A DNA stretch of 64,000 nt, from IMG/VR virus record IMGVR_UViG_3300002143_000235, positions 186,001-250,000 of that record. The stretch is one strand, 5' to 3'. Source of the stretch: a virus. The notes under the pieces were generated by a model, which saw only the letters and a list, made by a program, of their open reading frames with translations, ran no database searches and was not told where the DNA came from. Shown in pieces: positions 32,581 to 40,786 of the stretch (positions are counted from its first letter, which is position 1; each line of letters opens with the position of its first letter). Position numbers and translations under genes: made by a program.

Positions 32581-32892
32581 TTAGTTTCCGTAAACGGAAC
32601 CATCCGGTTGCGTAACACCGAAAGCTGATAAACTGTAAATTACAGTTGCGGTATTCAATGGATTATTTGTAATATTTACACTGAATTTTTTTTCACGAAC
32701 TTCAAAGTTTAATGCCAAAAAATTCAATGCTGATGACGGTCCCATTTCAACAAGTGTTTTATCATTAATTTGAAACTGTGGATCGTCCGCAAGAACAACT
32801 TCTTGTGTTATAGTACTGAATTCTGCTTGTGCTCCAGGTGCAGCTGGATAAGCTGGATTTGCTGTCACAAGTTGTAAAATAGCTGATGCCAT
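32581..32892 (-). CDS. hypothetical protein, 103 aa
   Basis: Not recognised. Alanine/proline-rich start (MASAILQLVTANPAYPAAPG), then a beta-sandwich-like body (VSINITNNP-type strands), ending TQPDGSVYGN. The composition is like a small virion decoration or head protein rather than an enzyme, but this is only an impression. Confidence 0.5.
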   Translation of the reverse strand: MASAILQLVTANPAYPAAPGAQAEFSTITQEVVLADDPQFQINDKTLVEMGPSSALNFLALNFEVREKKFSVNITNNPLNTATVIYSLSAFGVTQPDGSVYGN

Positions 32893-32912
32893 AATGTATA
32901 TTTGTTTAATTA

Positions 32913-33416
32913 TTACTTAATTGTGTTTACCATAAATGTTGAATAAAAAGTCTCAATATCTTTGATAGCTTTATTCAACAATTTTGGATTATCATATATT
33001 GTTGTGTACATGTTCATTGCATCTACTTTTTTTGTAACAATGAACATTCGTGAGAAGTAACCTGGTAATAAAAATCTGCTTTTACTAGGCAAGATATTCA
33101 TTACATCTTGTGTAGTGGATAGTGGAATTCCAACCACAACATCATCAAGAACATATGCAACAACTACTGGTCGTGATTTGAATCCAACAAATTCAATATA
33201 AACATCACCTTTTTTTAATTTAGATGGTTTACGTGTTTGAGTTCGATGTTGTTCAAACAATGTATTCATATAATGTTCGATATCACCTTTTCCAAGAAGT
33301 GATGGAGCATTAAGTGATTCATCCATTTCATTTAAGTACTCCAGCAATTGTTTTTTATTAAACGATGGTCTGGTGTCGGCTGACGCTTTTATTAATATGT
33401 CTGCTTTAGTTGCCAT
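32913..33416 (-). CDS. hypothetical protein, 167 aa
   Basis: Not recognised. Lysine-rich, with a helical N-terminus (FNKKQLLEYLNEMDESLN) and a central strand-turn region (KKGDVYIEFVGFKSRPVVVA). Start overlaps the sirtuin stop by 11 nt, so the two are co-expressed. Confidence 0.55.
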   Translation of the reverse strand: MATKADILIKASADTRPSFNKKQLLEYLNEMDESLNAPSLLGKGDIEHYMNTLFEQHRTQTRKPSKLKKGDVYIEFVGFKSRPVVVAYVLDDVVVGIPLSTTQDVMNILPSKSRFLLPGYFSRMFIVTKKVDAMNMYTTIYDNPKLLNKAIKDIETFYSTFMVNTIK

Positions 33417-34116
33417 TACTTATTTTTTTAAGGTACTCATCAAGTTTTTTAACACCATCAACAGCACTAGCAATGATTTTTGTAAATTCAAGTGTCACCG
33501 CAATAAATTTTGCACTTAGATCAATAATAAATTTCGGTACGTCAACTTCAGCTTCTTCCCATAATCCCGCGGCTGGGTAGACTTTGAGTGATGTTCCAAT
33601 GATAACAACGATGTCAGCAGTTTTCATTATAGCCGCAGCTTTTGGATAATTTGGTACATCTTCTCCAAACCATACAATGTTAGGACGAAGTCTGAATCCA
33701 TGTTCACACTTATCTTCAGCTGTTAATTCCCATTTATCAAGATCATGAATAGCTTTAGATTTTGCGGTGGCTTCACTTTTAGCTTGCATGATGTTTCCAT
33801 GAAGATGTAATACATTTGTAGATCCTGCACGTTCATGTAAATTATCAACATTTTGTGTAATAACTTGCACATCATATCGATCTTCAAGACTTGCTAAATA
33901 TCTGTGTGCATCATTTGGCTCTACTTCCATACATTGTTTACGACGTTCATTGTAGAAGCGTGTGACAAGATCTGGATTCTTATTCCAACCTTTCGGTGTT
34001 GCTACAGTTTGAATATCATGGTTTTCCCAGGTTCCGTTACTGTCACGGAATGTTGAGATACCAGATTCAGCTGATATTCCAGCACCTGTGAGTATTACTA
34101 TTCGTTTTTTCATCAA
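33406..34116 (-). CDS. cobB: sirtuin: NAD-dependent protein deacylase (CobB/class III type), 236 aa
   Basis: Removes acyl groups from lysines, using NAD+ and releasing nicotinamide and O-acyl-ADP-ribose. Seen: GAGISAESG (11-19), FRDSNGTW (23-30), QNVDNLHERAG (89-99), catalytic HLHG (His106), RPNIVWFGE (144-152) and GTSLKVYPAAGL (174-185). The Y-x-x-R motif (YNER, 55-58) that gives class III enzymes their preference for succinyl/malonyl lysine is present. The zinc module is reduced to one Cys (DKCEHG), as in many Bacteroidota homologues, which points to acquisition from the host. It overlaps both neighbours and is linked by theme to the NAD+ genes elsewhere. Confidence 0.9.
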   Translation of the reverse strand: MMKKRIVILTGAGISAESGISTFRDSNGTWENHDIQTVATPKGWNKNPDLVTRFYNERRKQCMEVEPNDAHRYLASLEDRYDVQVITQNVDNLHERAGSTNVLHLHGNIMQAKSEATAKSKAIHDLDKWELTAEDKCEHGFRLRPNIVWFGEDVPNYPKAAAIMKTADIVVIIGTSLKVYPAAGLWEEAEVDVPKFIIDLSAKFIAVTLEFTKIIASAVDGVKKLDEYLKKISNGN

Positions 34117-34682
34117 ATAAAAATATTTAGATGCGATAAAAATTTAGAACAATATTCATCAAATGTATATTGATAATGTTCAGTGAGATCTCTATAAATT
34201 ACATGTGTACATATTTCACAATCAACATCACATTCAGTTAAATCTACAGATAATTCAAATACTCTATTATTGGTTGCTCTAACAATATAATCAGGCATTT
34301 CATCATCATTAATGGAATAATTAAGATTTATGTAGTCACATAAATCTTCTTGTATATCGTCTTCAGTACCAGTAAATTTTAAAATAACTCCACCAGTATT
34401 AATACTATCATACATAAAACGTGATTTTAATGCTGGTGGTAAAATCATAGGTATTGATGTAGAAATATGTTTCAATTCTGATAACAAATCAACAAATACA
34501 TGATTGTCAGCTATATTATCACTTACACTTAAAAATGTAATAGTGTCCATTTCACAAAGCTTGATGCAACGTTCAAGATTCTTTTTGCTAAGAATCATAT
34601 CAGCAAATGGATTATGTTCATCAGTTAGAGAAATTTTTGAATTTTTCTCATCGATTATAAGATATGTTGATTGTATTTCCAT
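34113..34682 (-). CDS. hypothetical protein, 189 aa
   Basis: Start set at ATG 34680-34682 (MEIQSTYLIIDEKNSKISLT), 1 nt after the previous gene; a longer form would overlap that gene by 85 nt. Acidic, with an acid/Cys stretch (DLTECDVDCEICTHV) near the end that might bind metal. No family recognised. It overlaps the sirtuin start by 4 nt. Confidence 0.55.
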   Translation of the reverse strand: MEIQSTYLIIDEKNSKISLTDEHNPFADMILSKKNLERCIKLCEMDTITFLSVSDNIADNHVFVDLLSELKHISTSIPMILPPALKSRFMYDSINTGGVILKFTGTEDDIQEDLCDYINLNYSINDDEMPDYIVRATNNRVFELSVDLTECDVDCEICTHVIYRDLTEHYQYTFDEYCSKFLSHLNIFI

Positions 34683-34683
34683 A

Positions 34684-34926
34684 TTATTTATTAAAGTCAA
34701 TTGTTGACCATATTTTATGTAACCATGATTCAGTAGATGTTCCTGCTCGTCGACCAGAAAATTTATCATGCCAAACAGTACAGGAACCTGTCCATTTTTT
34801 AGAATACTGTGGAATTTTAAATAATCTACCTAACCAATTTGGTTGATTTACTAAACGAATATCAGCTTTTTTGTATACTGAATCAACAATTGTTAATGAT
34901 ACCTCACCGTGACGTTTATGAAACAT
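34684..34926 (-). CDS. hypothetical basic protein, 80 aa
   Basis: Not recognised. Tryptophan- and lysine-rich (QPNWLGRLFKIPQYSKKWTG), ending near WLHKIWSTIDFNK. Could bind nucleic acid or membranes. Overlaps the upstream gene by 11 nt. Confidence 0.5.
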   Translation of the reverse strand: MFHKRHGEVSLTIVDSVYKKADIRLVNQPNWLGRLFKIPQYSKKWTGSCTVWHDKFSGRRAGTSTESWLHKIWSTIDFNK

Positions 34927-35098
34927 GTACTCCAGGTTTTTTTAATTTATTAATAGCTTCTTTTTCTAAACGATGAATAAATGAAAAATCATCAAATGTT
35001 TCACCAACAAGTTCAAACATATATCGATGTTGACGATGTATTTTACGCACTTGTCGTTCGTATGCCATATTTTGAAAAAATAAAATCAATTGCTTCAT
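34916..35098 (-). CDS. hypothetical basic helical protein, 60 aa
   Basis: Not recognised. Histidine/arginine-rich helix (MAYERQVRKIHRQHRYMFEL), which may itself be the true start (internal ATG). Followed by the gene at 34684 in overlap. Confidence 0.45.
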   Translation of the reverse strand: MKQLILFFQNMAYERQVRKIHRQHRYMFELVGETFDDFSFIHRLEKEAINKLKKPGVHVS

Positions 35099-35110
35099 AT
35101 AATAAATAAA

Positions 35111-35404
35111 TTAGAGTACTTCTGTTACACGACCGTAAACTGCTTTGGTCCAGCCATTTGTTCCACCTTTATTGTTACCAATAAGCAACCCTTTCTGATC
35201 GTCCTTTGCTTTCACAAGATGTGTGTAAAAATTACCTTTCACCTTGCAGTAGACGATATCACCGACTTTACATTTGTCCCATGTAATTGGTTCAAGTTTG
35301 TGATCCTGACCTGATTTGATCAGTGGATTCATACTGTTACCTTTCTCCGATGTGACGAATGATTCACCAGCTTGAAGACGTTCAAGTTTGTAGTTCTTGA
35401 TCAT
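35111..35404 (-). CDS. S24/S26-like peptidase-fold protein, 97 aa
   Basis: A short protein with the LexA/signal-peptidase-type fold signature: GNSMNPLIKSG (about 22-32) contains the Ser-Met pair of S24/S26 enzymes, followed by KVGDIVYCKVKGNFYTHLV and then LLIGNNKGGTNGW. There is no DNA-binding domain. Proteins of this form are common in phages; whether they cut anything is unknown and the catalytic Lys is uncertain here. Overlaps the gene upstream by 4 nt. Confidence 0.65.
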   Translation of the reverse strand: MIKNYKLERLQAGESFVTSEKGNSMNPLIKSGQDHKLEPITWDKCKVGDIVYCKVKGNFYTHLVKAKDDQKGLLIGNNKGGTNGWTKAVYGRVTEVL

Positions 35405-35721
35405 GGAGCAATTCCTTCATCATAACCATACTCTTCACCATCTTCATCAAAACGATACTCTTCAACCCATTTATTATAAGCTTCTGATTCACCAACATTA
35501 AAACGATACTCTTCGTTTCCGTTGTCCCACTTTGCTAATTTAATTTCAACTGACGCACCATTTAAAATTCGTGTAACCTGATCTAATACCCAGGTTTTGT
35601 GATGATCTCCGTCAATTGGACCGTACTTAAAAATATACAATAACGCCCATTGGTCTGCTGTATAATCAGCATATGGCGTTTGATTTTGTGGAACTATTGT
35701 CGCACCAAGATATTCTGCCAT
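35401..35721 (-). CDS. hypothetical acidic protein, 106 aa
   Basis: Not recognised. Contains YTADQWALLYIFKYGPIDGD (a helix-turn pattern) and an acidic tail (YRFDEDGEEYGYDEG). The combination IDGxHHKTWVLDQVTRIL recurs in phage proteins of unknown role. Confidence 0.55.
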   Translation of the reverse strand: MAEYLGATIVPQNQTPYADYTADQWALLYIFKYGPIDGDHHKTWVLDQVTRILNGASVEIKLAKWDNGNEEYRFNVGESEAYNKWVEEYRFDEDGEEYGYDEGIAP

Positions 35722-35723
35722 AA

Positions 35724-36239
35724 TTAATCGATTGTATGATTGTTTTCAACTTGAATAACATCGAATACAATTCCCATTGCTTCGATTTGTGGACGAACTG
35801 CCTCAGCAGTTACAATTTCTTTTAAACGGTCGTCAAAGAACTTGATATGCTCGATTTCGATTCCTTCAGCTTTGTACTCAGCAATTAATTCAAGAATGCG
35901 TTCACCTTTTGTTGCATTTGTCTTTGTGAAGATCTTCTTAACACTCAAACCGTTTGCTGAAAGGATATCTTTGATACGATCGGTGAATCGTGGAAGACGA
36001 GATGTCAGAATGTATTGTTCGAATCCTTGATCATCTAATTTCACAAATTCTTCGTGACGATCGGCAAATGTTTTTGTATCAAATGCATCTGGACACATCG
36101 ATTCCATACGTCCCCACCAGCCTTGAAATGGCCACGGTTTGTTGTGATGTTTTTCCCACAATGTCTTATCTCGTTCTGGTAAAGCTGTGTCCACAAGACA
36201 TCCGTCGAAGTCGAATAGGGAAATTTTTACTTTTTTCAT
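35724..36239 (-). CDS. HAD-superfamily phosphatase, 171 aa
   Basis: HAD motif I ISLFDFDGCLVDT (about 6-18), motif II in YILTSRLPRF (about 75-84), motif III Lys in the NATKGERIL region (about 108-116) and motif IV IKFFDDRLKE (about 133-142). Likely acts on nucleotides or nucleic-acid phosphate ends. A -7 box is found 5 nt upstream of its ATG, so it is probably translated from a near-leaderless mRNA. Confidence 0.8.
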   Translation of the reverse strand: MKKVKISLFDFDGCLVDTALPERDKTLWEKHHNKPWPFQGWWGRMESMCPDAFDTKTFADRHEEFVKLDDQGFEQYILTSRLPRFTDRIKDILSANGLSVKKIFTKTNATKGERILELIAEYKAEGIEIEHIKFFDDRLKEIVTAEAVRPQIEAMGIVFDVIQVENNHTID

Positions 36240-36243
36240 GAAA

Positions 36244-36251
36244 CAAATATA
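36244..36251 (-). promoter_or_regulatory. Bacteroidota-type -7 box, near-leaderless
   Basis: TATATTTG on the - strand, 4 nt before the ATG of the HAD gene at 36239. Confidence 0.5.
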
Positions 36252-36270
36252 CTAAAAAAATTGATACAAA

Positions 36271-36648
36271 TCACTCTTCTTCTTCATTTTCTTTAAACCA
36301 AGTAATGATTATGTTGTAATAATGAGGTGTAGCAGTAAGAAACTCAGCCCACAACATAACATCCTTTTCATACAATTCAATATTGAATGGTTCAATATCA
36401 ACACCATAATCATTCTCGATTTTAGAAGAATGAACTTGATAAAGTAATGCTTGATCTAAACATGTTTGACCAGCTGTAAGCAGTTCAACAATTTTATTAC
36501 CACGTTCATGATAACCTTTACCAATTAACCAGAAAGCCCATGATCCATCTATAACATGATCATGCATGAAGTAATCAGTGAATGATTCACCAGCCTCTGC
36601 TTCCCAATTGAAAATCTTGTCAAATAATTCTTTAGTCTTGTCTTTCAT
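36271..36648 (-). CDS. hypothetical protein, 125 aa
   Basis: Not recognised. Helical, acidic and aromatic (TKELFDKIFNWEAEAGESFT), ending in WFKENEEEE. One base from the paralogue pair upstream. Confidence 0.5.
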   Translation of the reverse strand: MKDKTKELFDKIFNWEAEAGESFTDYFMHDHVIDGSWAFWLIGKGYHERGNKIVELLTAGQTCLDQALLYQVHSSKIENDYGVDIEPFNIELYEKDVMLWAEFLTATPHYYNIIITWFKENEEEE

Positions 36649-36649
36649 A

Positions 36650-37024
36650 TTACAACTGCTCCCAATTACGTTCTATAACATTTACAATTTCGTCAAATGA
36701 TTGACCGTCATCATTTAGTATAGATAATAAAGTTTTACCATATGATATATCAACTACAGCTCCTTCAGTTGAGTTCATACCAGACCATTTTACAACCCGA
36801 TCTGATAATACTTTTGTTTTATCGCTTTTTCCATCAGGAAAAGCATAAGCATTAGAAAGATTAGTTTCTGATGAAAATCCTTTCTTTTTTTGATTCTTTG
36901 CGTATACATCACATAGAACGCCTAAACAACAATATCCATCATCAGTTTTTAGATGATTTTTCGATTGTTTGTACTTACCAGAGTTAAGTGCCTCAACCCA
37001 CAGATTTTTTACGTGCTCTTTCAT
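36650..37024 (-). CDS. CCLGVLC-family phage protein, copy 1 (124 aa)
   Basis: Belongs to a common phage/prophage family with the pattern W-x-x-A-L-x-S-G-x-Y-x-Q then YCCLGVLCD (here about 31-39). The function is unknown to me. It is a close paralogue of the next upstream gene (same start KxxVKNL, same CCLGVLC block, same end EQL), 2 nt away: a tandem duplication. Confidence 0.7.
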   Translation of the reverse strand: MKEHVKNLWVEALNSGKYKQSKNHLKTDDGYCCLGVLCDVYAKNQKKKGFSSETNLSNAYAFPDGKSDKTKVLSDRVVKWSGMNSTEGAVVDISYGKTLLSILNDDGQSFDEIVNVIERNWEQL

Positions 37025-37026
37025 AA

Positions 37027-37422
37027 TTACAACTGCTCCCAGTATTTTTCGATAGTCTTAGCAATCTGCTTGAATGACTTACCGTGATTATCGTTCAAAT
37101 CCGTAAGTTCCTTTTCATTACCTTTTTTAGTAACGAATGATCCAGTATCAGAATTCATTCCAGCCCATCGTTGAACTTGTGTCGGTAGTGTTCCATCTTG
37201 ATAACGTGGTGTTTTATTCCAATTTTTCTGATTAGAATCTTTTATAACAAATTCACCATTTTCATTTTGTTGAAAACCTTTTTTCTTTTGTGTCTTTATA
37301 TAAAGTTCACAAAGAACCCCTAGACAACAATGTCCATCGTTAGTTTTCAATTTACCTGTTGTCTGTGTATATTCTCCAGATCGTAAAGCCGCGACTAATA
37401 AATTTTTTACATTTTCTTTCAT
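37027..37422 (-). CDS. CCLGVLC-family phage protein, copy 2 (131 aa)
   Basis: Same family as the adjacent downstream gene. Starts MKENVKNLLVAALRSGEYTQ and has HCCLGVLCELY (about 31-41). It is 7 residues longer, through a QNENGEFVIKDSNQ insertion. The two cysteine pairs could be metal ligands or structural. Overlaps the gene upstream by 4 nt. Confidence 0.7.
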   Translation of the reverse strand: MKENVKNLLVAALRSGEYTQTTGKLKTNDGHCCLGVLCELYIKTQKKKGFQQNENGEFVIKDSNQKNWNKTPRYQDGTLPTQVQRWAGMNSDTGSFVTKKGNEKELTDLNDNHGKSFKQIAKTIEKYWEQL

Positions 37423-37925
37423 ACCTTATTATTATTTTCTTTACTTTGTTTAACTTTTTCTAAAATGCTATTCATTGAATAACTTACTTTCTTTCTGATT
37501 GCGTTTTTCTTACGCAAAAATTCAATATTTTGTGTGTTCTCAAACAACCACATAAGGTGTTCATGAATATCTGCGGTGATACGTTCGTCGTAGCCGTGAA
37601 CAGTATTTACAATCTGAATATTTCCGTCTTCAAGTACGATGTAGAAATGAGAATCGGAAACTATATCTTCCAAGTAAAGAATTACTTCACCACTTTTTTT
37701 ATCAAAATCTAATTCGACATTTTTATTATGAAGAACGTATTTGAAGATTTCAATACATGTACGTTGAATCTCAGTCGCATCTTTAGGAACTTCTTTATAA
37801 TTTCCATAATTACGGTAACGATAGTAAAGTTTTTGACGTTGTAAAGTTCGTTTTAAAAAATTAGTAATATGTGTTTTAATAAACGATGGTTGTTTATGTG
37901 TTGTATTTTGATTATCTGTTGTCAT
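37419..37925 (-). CDS. hypothetical protein, 168 aa
   Basis: Start set at ATG 37923-37925 (MTTDNQNTTHKQPSFIKTHI), because longer forms include the -7 region. Basic N-terminal part (NFLKRTLQRQKLYYRYRNYG), mixed middle and a basic coil tail (KKVSYSMNSILEKVKQSKE). No family recognised. Confidence 0.5.
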   Translation of the reverse strand: MTTDNQNTTHKQPSFIKTHITNFLKRTLQRQKLYYRYRNYGNYKEVPKDATEIQRTCIEIFKYVLHNKNVELDFDKKSGEVILYLEDIVSDSHFYIVLEDGNIQIVNTVHGYDERITADIHEHLMWLFENTQNIEFLRKKNAIRKKVSYSMNSILEKVKQSKENNNKV

Positions 37926-37964
37926 AAAGTAAATATACAAAATTATAAAATTAAACCGAAATAA

Positions 37965-38087
37965 TTAAAGTTTTGTTCCGCATTGATGACAATACTTTTT
38001 ACCTTTTAAATCATACGGCGCATGTTCACATGGAATTGGAGTTCGGTCTTTTAAACCTGTTTGTTTGGGATTTGGATTTGATTTCAT
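37965..38087 (-). CDS. small zinc-ribbon-like protein, 40 aa
   Basis: Read directly from the - strand (ATG 38085-38087, TAA 37965-37967). Starts MKSNPNPKQTGLKDRTPIPC and contains CEH... then KYCHQCGTKL, a rubredoxin-like knuckle pair (C-x-H, C-x-x-C). Its small size makes a structural or adaptor role likely. Three bases from the HD gene upstream. Confidence 0.55.
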   Translation of the reverse strand: MKSNPNPKQTGLKDRTPIPCEHAPYDLKGKKYCHQCGTKL

Positions 38088-38090
38088 AGT

Positions 38091-38723
38091 TTAAATGTTA
38101 ACACTAAGACTTACTTCAAGAATACGAAACTCATCCATCATTCTTGCCCAGTTACATGTCTTAAATTGATTTGCACTAGGTGTAAGAAAAATAGTAGATT
38201 CTAAAAAGTGTCTTTGATTGTGAATAAATTTACGAATGTCTGTGCCTGATTCCATAGCAAGACCTAGTGTTGTTTGATTAATCCAATTATATTCAAACTG
38301 TTGCATCATATCAGCATCACGCATGATTTTTTGTTGATGTGTAATATTTGAATTTGCTTGAACGTATGGAAATTGTGTAGCACGTATATTGTCACGAATA
38401 CTACAAATTTCTTCTGTAGTCATTGTATAAGGTAACCAAGCATGAAACTTCTCAAATGCATCAAGTGCATTTATAATATTTTCATTATCAGTTAATTTAC
38501 CACCACTATGATTTACATCATGAAAAAGCGCTGCAATATGTAAAGGCATTCGTTTATCAAAATAAATTCCTTCCTCATGTGCTAAATAATCAACATATTT
38601 AAGTACTGTTAAAAGATGATTAAGATTATGATATGGAAGATAATTTGATGTACTATTGTCAACAATATATGCAAATGCTTTCTGTAGTAGTTCACTGCGT
38701 TGAATGATGTGTATTCCTTCCAT
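38091..38723 (-). CDS. HD-domain phosphohydrolase, 210 aa
   Basis: HD-superfamily metal-dependent hydrolase. Seen: YHNLNHLLTVLKYVDYLA (first His), LHIAALFHDVNHSGGK (about 62-77) with the HD pair, and IMRDADMMQQF (about 129-139) with the last Asp. These enzymes remove phosphates from nucleotides or signalling molecules. The active site is complete, so activity is likely; the substrate is unknown. Followed by the small zinc protein. Confidence 0.8.
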   Translation of the reverse strand: MEGIHIIQRSELLQKAFAYIVDNSTSNYLPYHNLNHLLTVLKYVDYLAHEEGIYFDKRMPLHIAALFHDVNHSGGKLTDNENIINALDAFEKFHAWLPYTMTTEEICSIRDNIRATQFPYVQANSNITHQQKIMRDADMMQQFEYNWINQTTLGLAMESGTDIRKFIHNQRHFLESTIFLTPSANQFKTCNWARMMDEFRILEVSLSVNI

Positions 38724-38725
38724 TA

Positions 38726-39055
38726 TTAATCAAAATTTACACGTGCTTCAATATAATCAGCAAGCATGTTATTAACACGTTTTAATGTTGTAACTAATTC
38801 GGAAAGAACCAATTTAGCCATTTCTATGTCGTCAGCAAAGTCGTCAATGAATTCAATAACACAACCAATTACTAATGTCATATTAGAAAGATCTAGTAAT
38901 ATACGTTTACTTTCAGCAAATGGTCCATTCCATCCACTGTGATTTTGTCGAATTTCGAGATATGCATCATCCCAATCACGATAAGCGATCAATTCATATC
39001 TTAACCATGAGTCGTTTCCTTCACGCTCTGTACTCCACTGATTTAATATTGTCAT
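38726..39055 (-). CDS. hypothetical protein, 109 aa
   Basis: Not recognised. Beta-rich start (WLRYELIAYRDWDDAYLEIR) followed by two helices with acidic faces (VIEFIDDFADDIEMAKLVL). Two bases from the HD gene. Confidence 0.5.
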   Translation of the reverse strand: MTILNQWSTEREGNDSWLRYELIAYRDWDDAYLEIRQNHSGWNGPFAESKRILLDLSNMTLVIGCVIEFIDDFADDIEMAKLVLSELVTTLKRVNNMLADYIEARVNFD

Positions 39056-39185
39056 ATTGAATTATTTTAGTTTCTTGTTTTTGATAATTTTCTTTTTAAA
39101 GAAATTGATAAATGTTTGTTTGAGCCAACGTTTTAAAAATGATATTAAAGAGTATTGATATGTAAATCATCTTGTATGTTTTAAA

Positions 39186-39542
39186 TTACCATTGTGGTTG
39201 TTCAGGTAATTTGTACCCTAATTCTTGTAATTTTAAATATCCAAAGAAATGATTTTTATTGTAATTCGAATTATCTCCATCATATCCAATTTCTGCAAAC
39301 CAAACAGACTCGTGTTTAAATACAAGTTGGCATTTTGATATAGTTGTGTAATAACCATCAGTCACTGTATCACGACTAACCATTTCAATTTCAATAAATG
39401 CACTACCAAATTTTCTAAAAGATTCATAAAAATCAAGTCCAAAAATTCCTTTTCTTGCAATAATTGTATTTTCAGTTAAAATATGTATTCTGTCTATTAC
39501 TGAAATTACATCTTCATCTGTTATATCAATCAGTTTTTTCAT
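39186..39542 (-). CDS. hypothetical protein, 118 aa
   Basis: Start set at ATG 39540-39542 (MKKLIDITDEDVISVIDRIH), 16 nt inside the gene upstream; a longer form would overlap it by 89 nt. Mixed alpha/beta. The 130-bp stretch downstream (39056-39185) holds no gene I can support. Confidence 0.5.
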   Translation of the reverse strand: MKKLIDITDEDVISVIDRIHILTENTIIARKGIFGLDFYESFRKFGSAFIEIEMVSRDTVTDGYYTTISKCQLVFKHESVWFAEIGYDGDNSNYNKNHFFGYLKLQELGYKLPEQPQW

Positions 39543-39804
39543 AAGTAATTTCTTTAGGTATGTATTTTTCTTGAAATGGTTTAATCCAATATTTTTGTGT
39601 ATATGCTTCAGCACGTCTCCAAAACCATGATGTTACTGGTGCTACTTCCATACCTGCTTTATCATCTGGCAAAACATAGCTTGGATTAAATATCCAAAAA
39701 ATTGGAAGACTGATAAAACAACCAACCATTCCAATCATTGCTGATACAAAAGCTGGTATTATCAGTACGTATTTTGCTGTTCTAAATTTTAATGTCTGTT
39801 TCAT
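39526..39804 (-). CDS. membrane protein, 92 aa
   Basis: One hydrophobic segment, probably two short passes (VLIIPAFVSAMIGMVGCFIS then LPIFWIFNPSYV), followed by a charged domain with WFWRRAEAYTQKYW. Role unknown. Confidence 0.5.
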   Translation of the reverse strand: MKQTLKFRTAKYVLIIPAFVSAMIGMVGCFISLPIFWIFNPSYVLPDDKAGMEVAPVTSWFWRRAEAYTQKYWIKPFQEKYIPKEITYEKTD

Positions 39805-39813
39805 ATTGACTGA

Positions 39814-40293
39814 TTATAATGCATATTGAACGCTATTCATACAACATTTTTTATACTTGATACCACTTCCACAACGACATGTTTCATTTCTTTGTATTCC
39901 TTTAAACTCTATACGAATTTTTCGAATTTCTTCATTACGTATTAGTTTAGCAAGCTCACGTTCTTCCTTCTCGTATTTTTCAATAGTTAAAAGACCCGCA
40001 TCTGATTCATGAACATCGAAACCCATTCGACTTTCATTACGAAACAATTCTTGCATAATACTACCAGTTCTATAAGTATCAAACATATTAGCAAATTGCT
40101 GAGAACGTTTTTGTTTAAAACGTACACGTTGTGTTTCAACTTTTTCTGAATCAATCTCACCGATTTTTACTGTCTCATACTTCTTGTCACAGTTTGTACA
40201 AGTGAGATCTTTAGAATTGAAATCATCTCTGATGAAAAGTGTGAAGTCTTCGCAGTCCTTACAGTAGTGTCTGTATCTGTATTGCGTTGGCAT
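39814..40293 (-). CDS. zinc-ribbon plus SEC-C motif protein, 159 aa
   Basis: N-terminal CKDC...CTNCDKKY (about 10-40) is a four-cysteine ribbon; the C-terminus TCRCGSGIKYKKCC (about 139-152) is a textbook SEC-C zinc motif as in SecA tails and many accessory proteins. The middle is a charged helix. Probably a nucleic-acid or protein adaptor; no enzymatic domain. Confidence 0.75.
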   Translation of the reverse strand: MPTQYRYRHYCKDCEDFTLFIRDDFNSKDLTCTNCDKKYETVKIGEIDSEKVETQRVRFKQKRSQQFANMFDTYRTGSIMQELFRNESRMGFDVHESDAGLLTIEKYEKEERELAKLIRNEEIRKIRIEFKGIQRNETCRCGSGIKYKKCCMNSVQYAL

Positions 40294-40712
40294 TATTTTG
40301 TTTTTCTAATTTGTACAACACCACCATTTTTAAATATTAAATCAATTGATTTAATATCGCCTTTATCGCTGGTTGTACAATCAAATTTTACAACCTCTGA
40401 ATAATACAAGCTACCAATCATAACAGGAGCATCATTTAACCCAGGAATAATTGCTTTAATAATAGCATCTCGTTGATCATACGTTAAATTTAATTCTTCT
40501 TTTTTATCACAAATTAAACGTTGAAACAATTCAGCCATTTTTGTTGTACCATTCCACTGTGTATCAGTTTCAAATACAATCCATGATCTAGATTTATAAA
40601 CTAATTTACAATTTCCTTCCATACTACCTTCGGCGTAAAGTCCATTTGAATTTACTCGGACGGATTCACCATTGAAATATGTCGAAAAAATTAAATCTAA
40701 TGCTTTATTCAT
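40293..40712 (-). CDS. hypothetical protein, 139 aa
   Basis: Not recognised. Beta-rich (RSWIVFETDTQWNGTTKMAE), ends with SIDLIFKNGGVVQIRKTK. First gene after a promoter with a variant leader. One base overlap with the SEC-C gene. Confidence 0.5.
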   Translation of the reverse strand: MNKALDLIFSTYFNGESVRVNSNGLYAEGSMEGNCKLVYKSRSWIVFETDTQWNGTTKMAELFQRLICDKKEELNLTYDQRDAIIKAIIPGLNDAPVMIGSLYYSEVVKFDCTTSDKGDIKSIDLIFKNGGVVQIRKTK

Positions 40713-40724
40713 AATTTTACAATT

Positions 40725-40748
40725 TTAATTGAACAGCTACGAATATAA
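40725..40748 (-). promoter_or_regulatory. promoter-leader element (degraded)
   Basis: TATATTCG then TAGCTGTTCAATTAAAAT on the - strand, 12 nt before the ATG at 40712. It keeps GTTCAATTAA but differs elsewhere. Confidence 0.55.
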
Positions 40749-40753
40749 AAGAA

Positions 40754-40776
40754 AAAACCGACATAACTGCCGGTTT
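40754..40776 (-). terminator. terminator after the 63-aa gene
   Basis: AAACCG and CGGTTT arms extended by CA/TG around a TAAC loop, directly after the gene ending at 40787 and abutting the next promoter. Confidence 0.7.
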
Positions 40777-40786
40777 CATGTAAATT

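Noticed and set aside
39056-39185. Lysine-rich reading frame on the - strand (SFLKRWLKQTFINFF...)
   Set aside because: No usable start codon in frame after an in-frame stop; may be a gene remnant but is too short to call.
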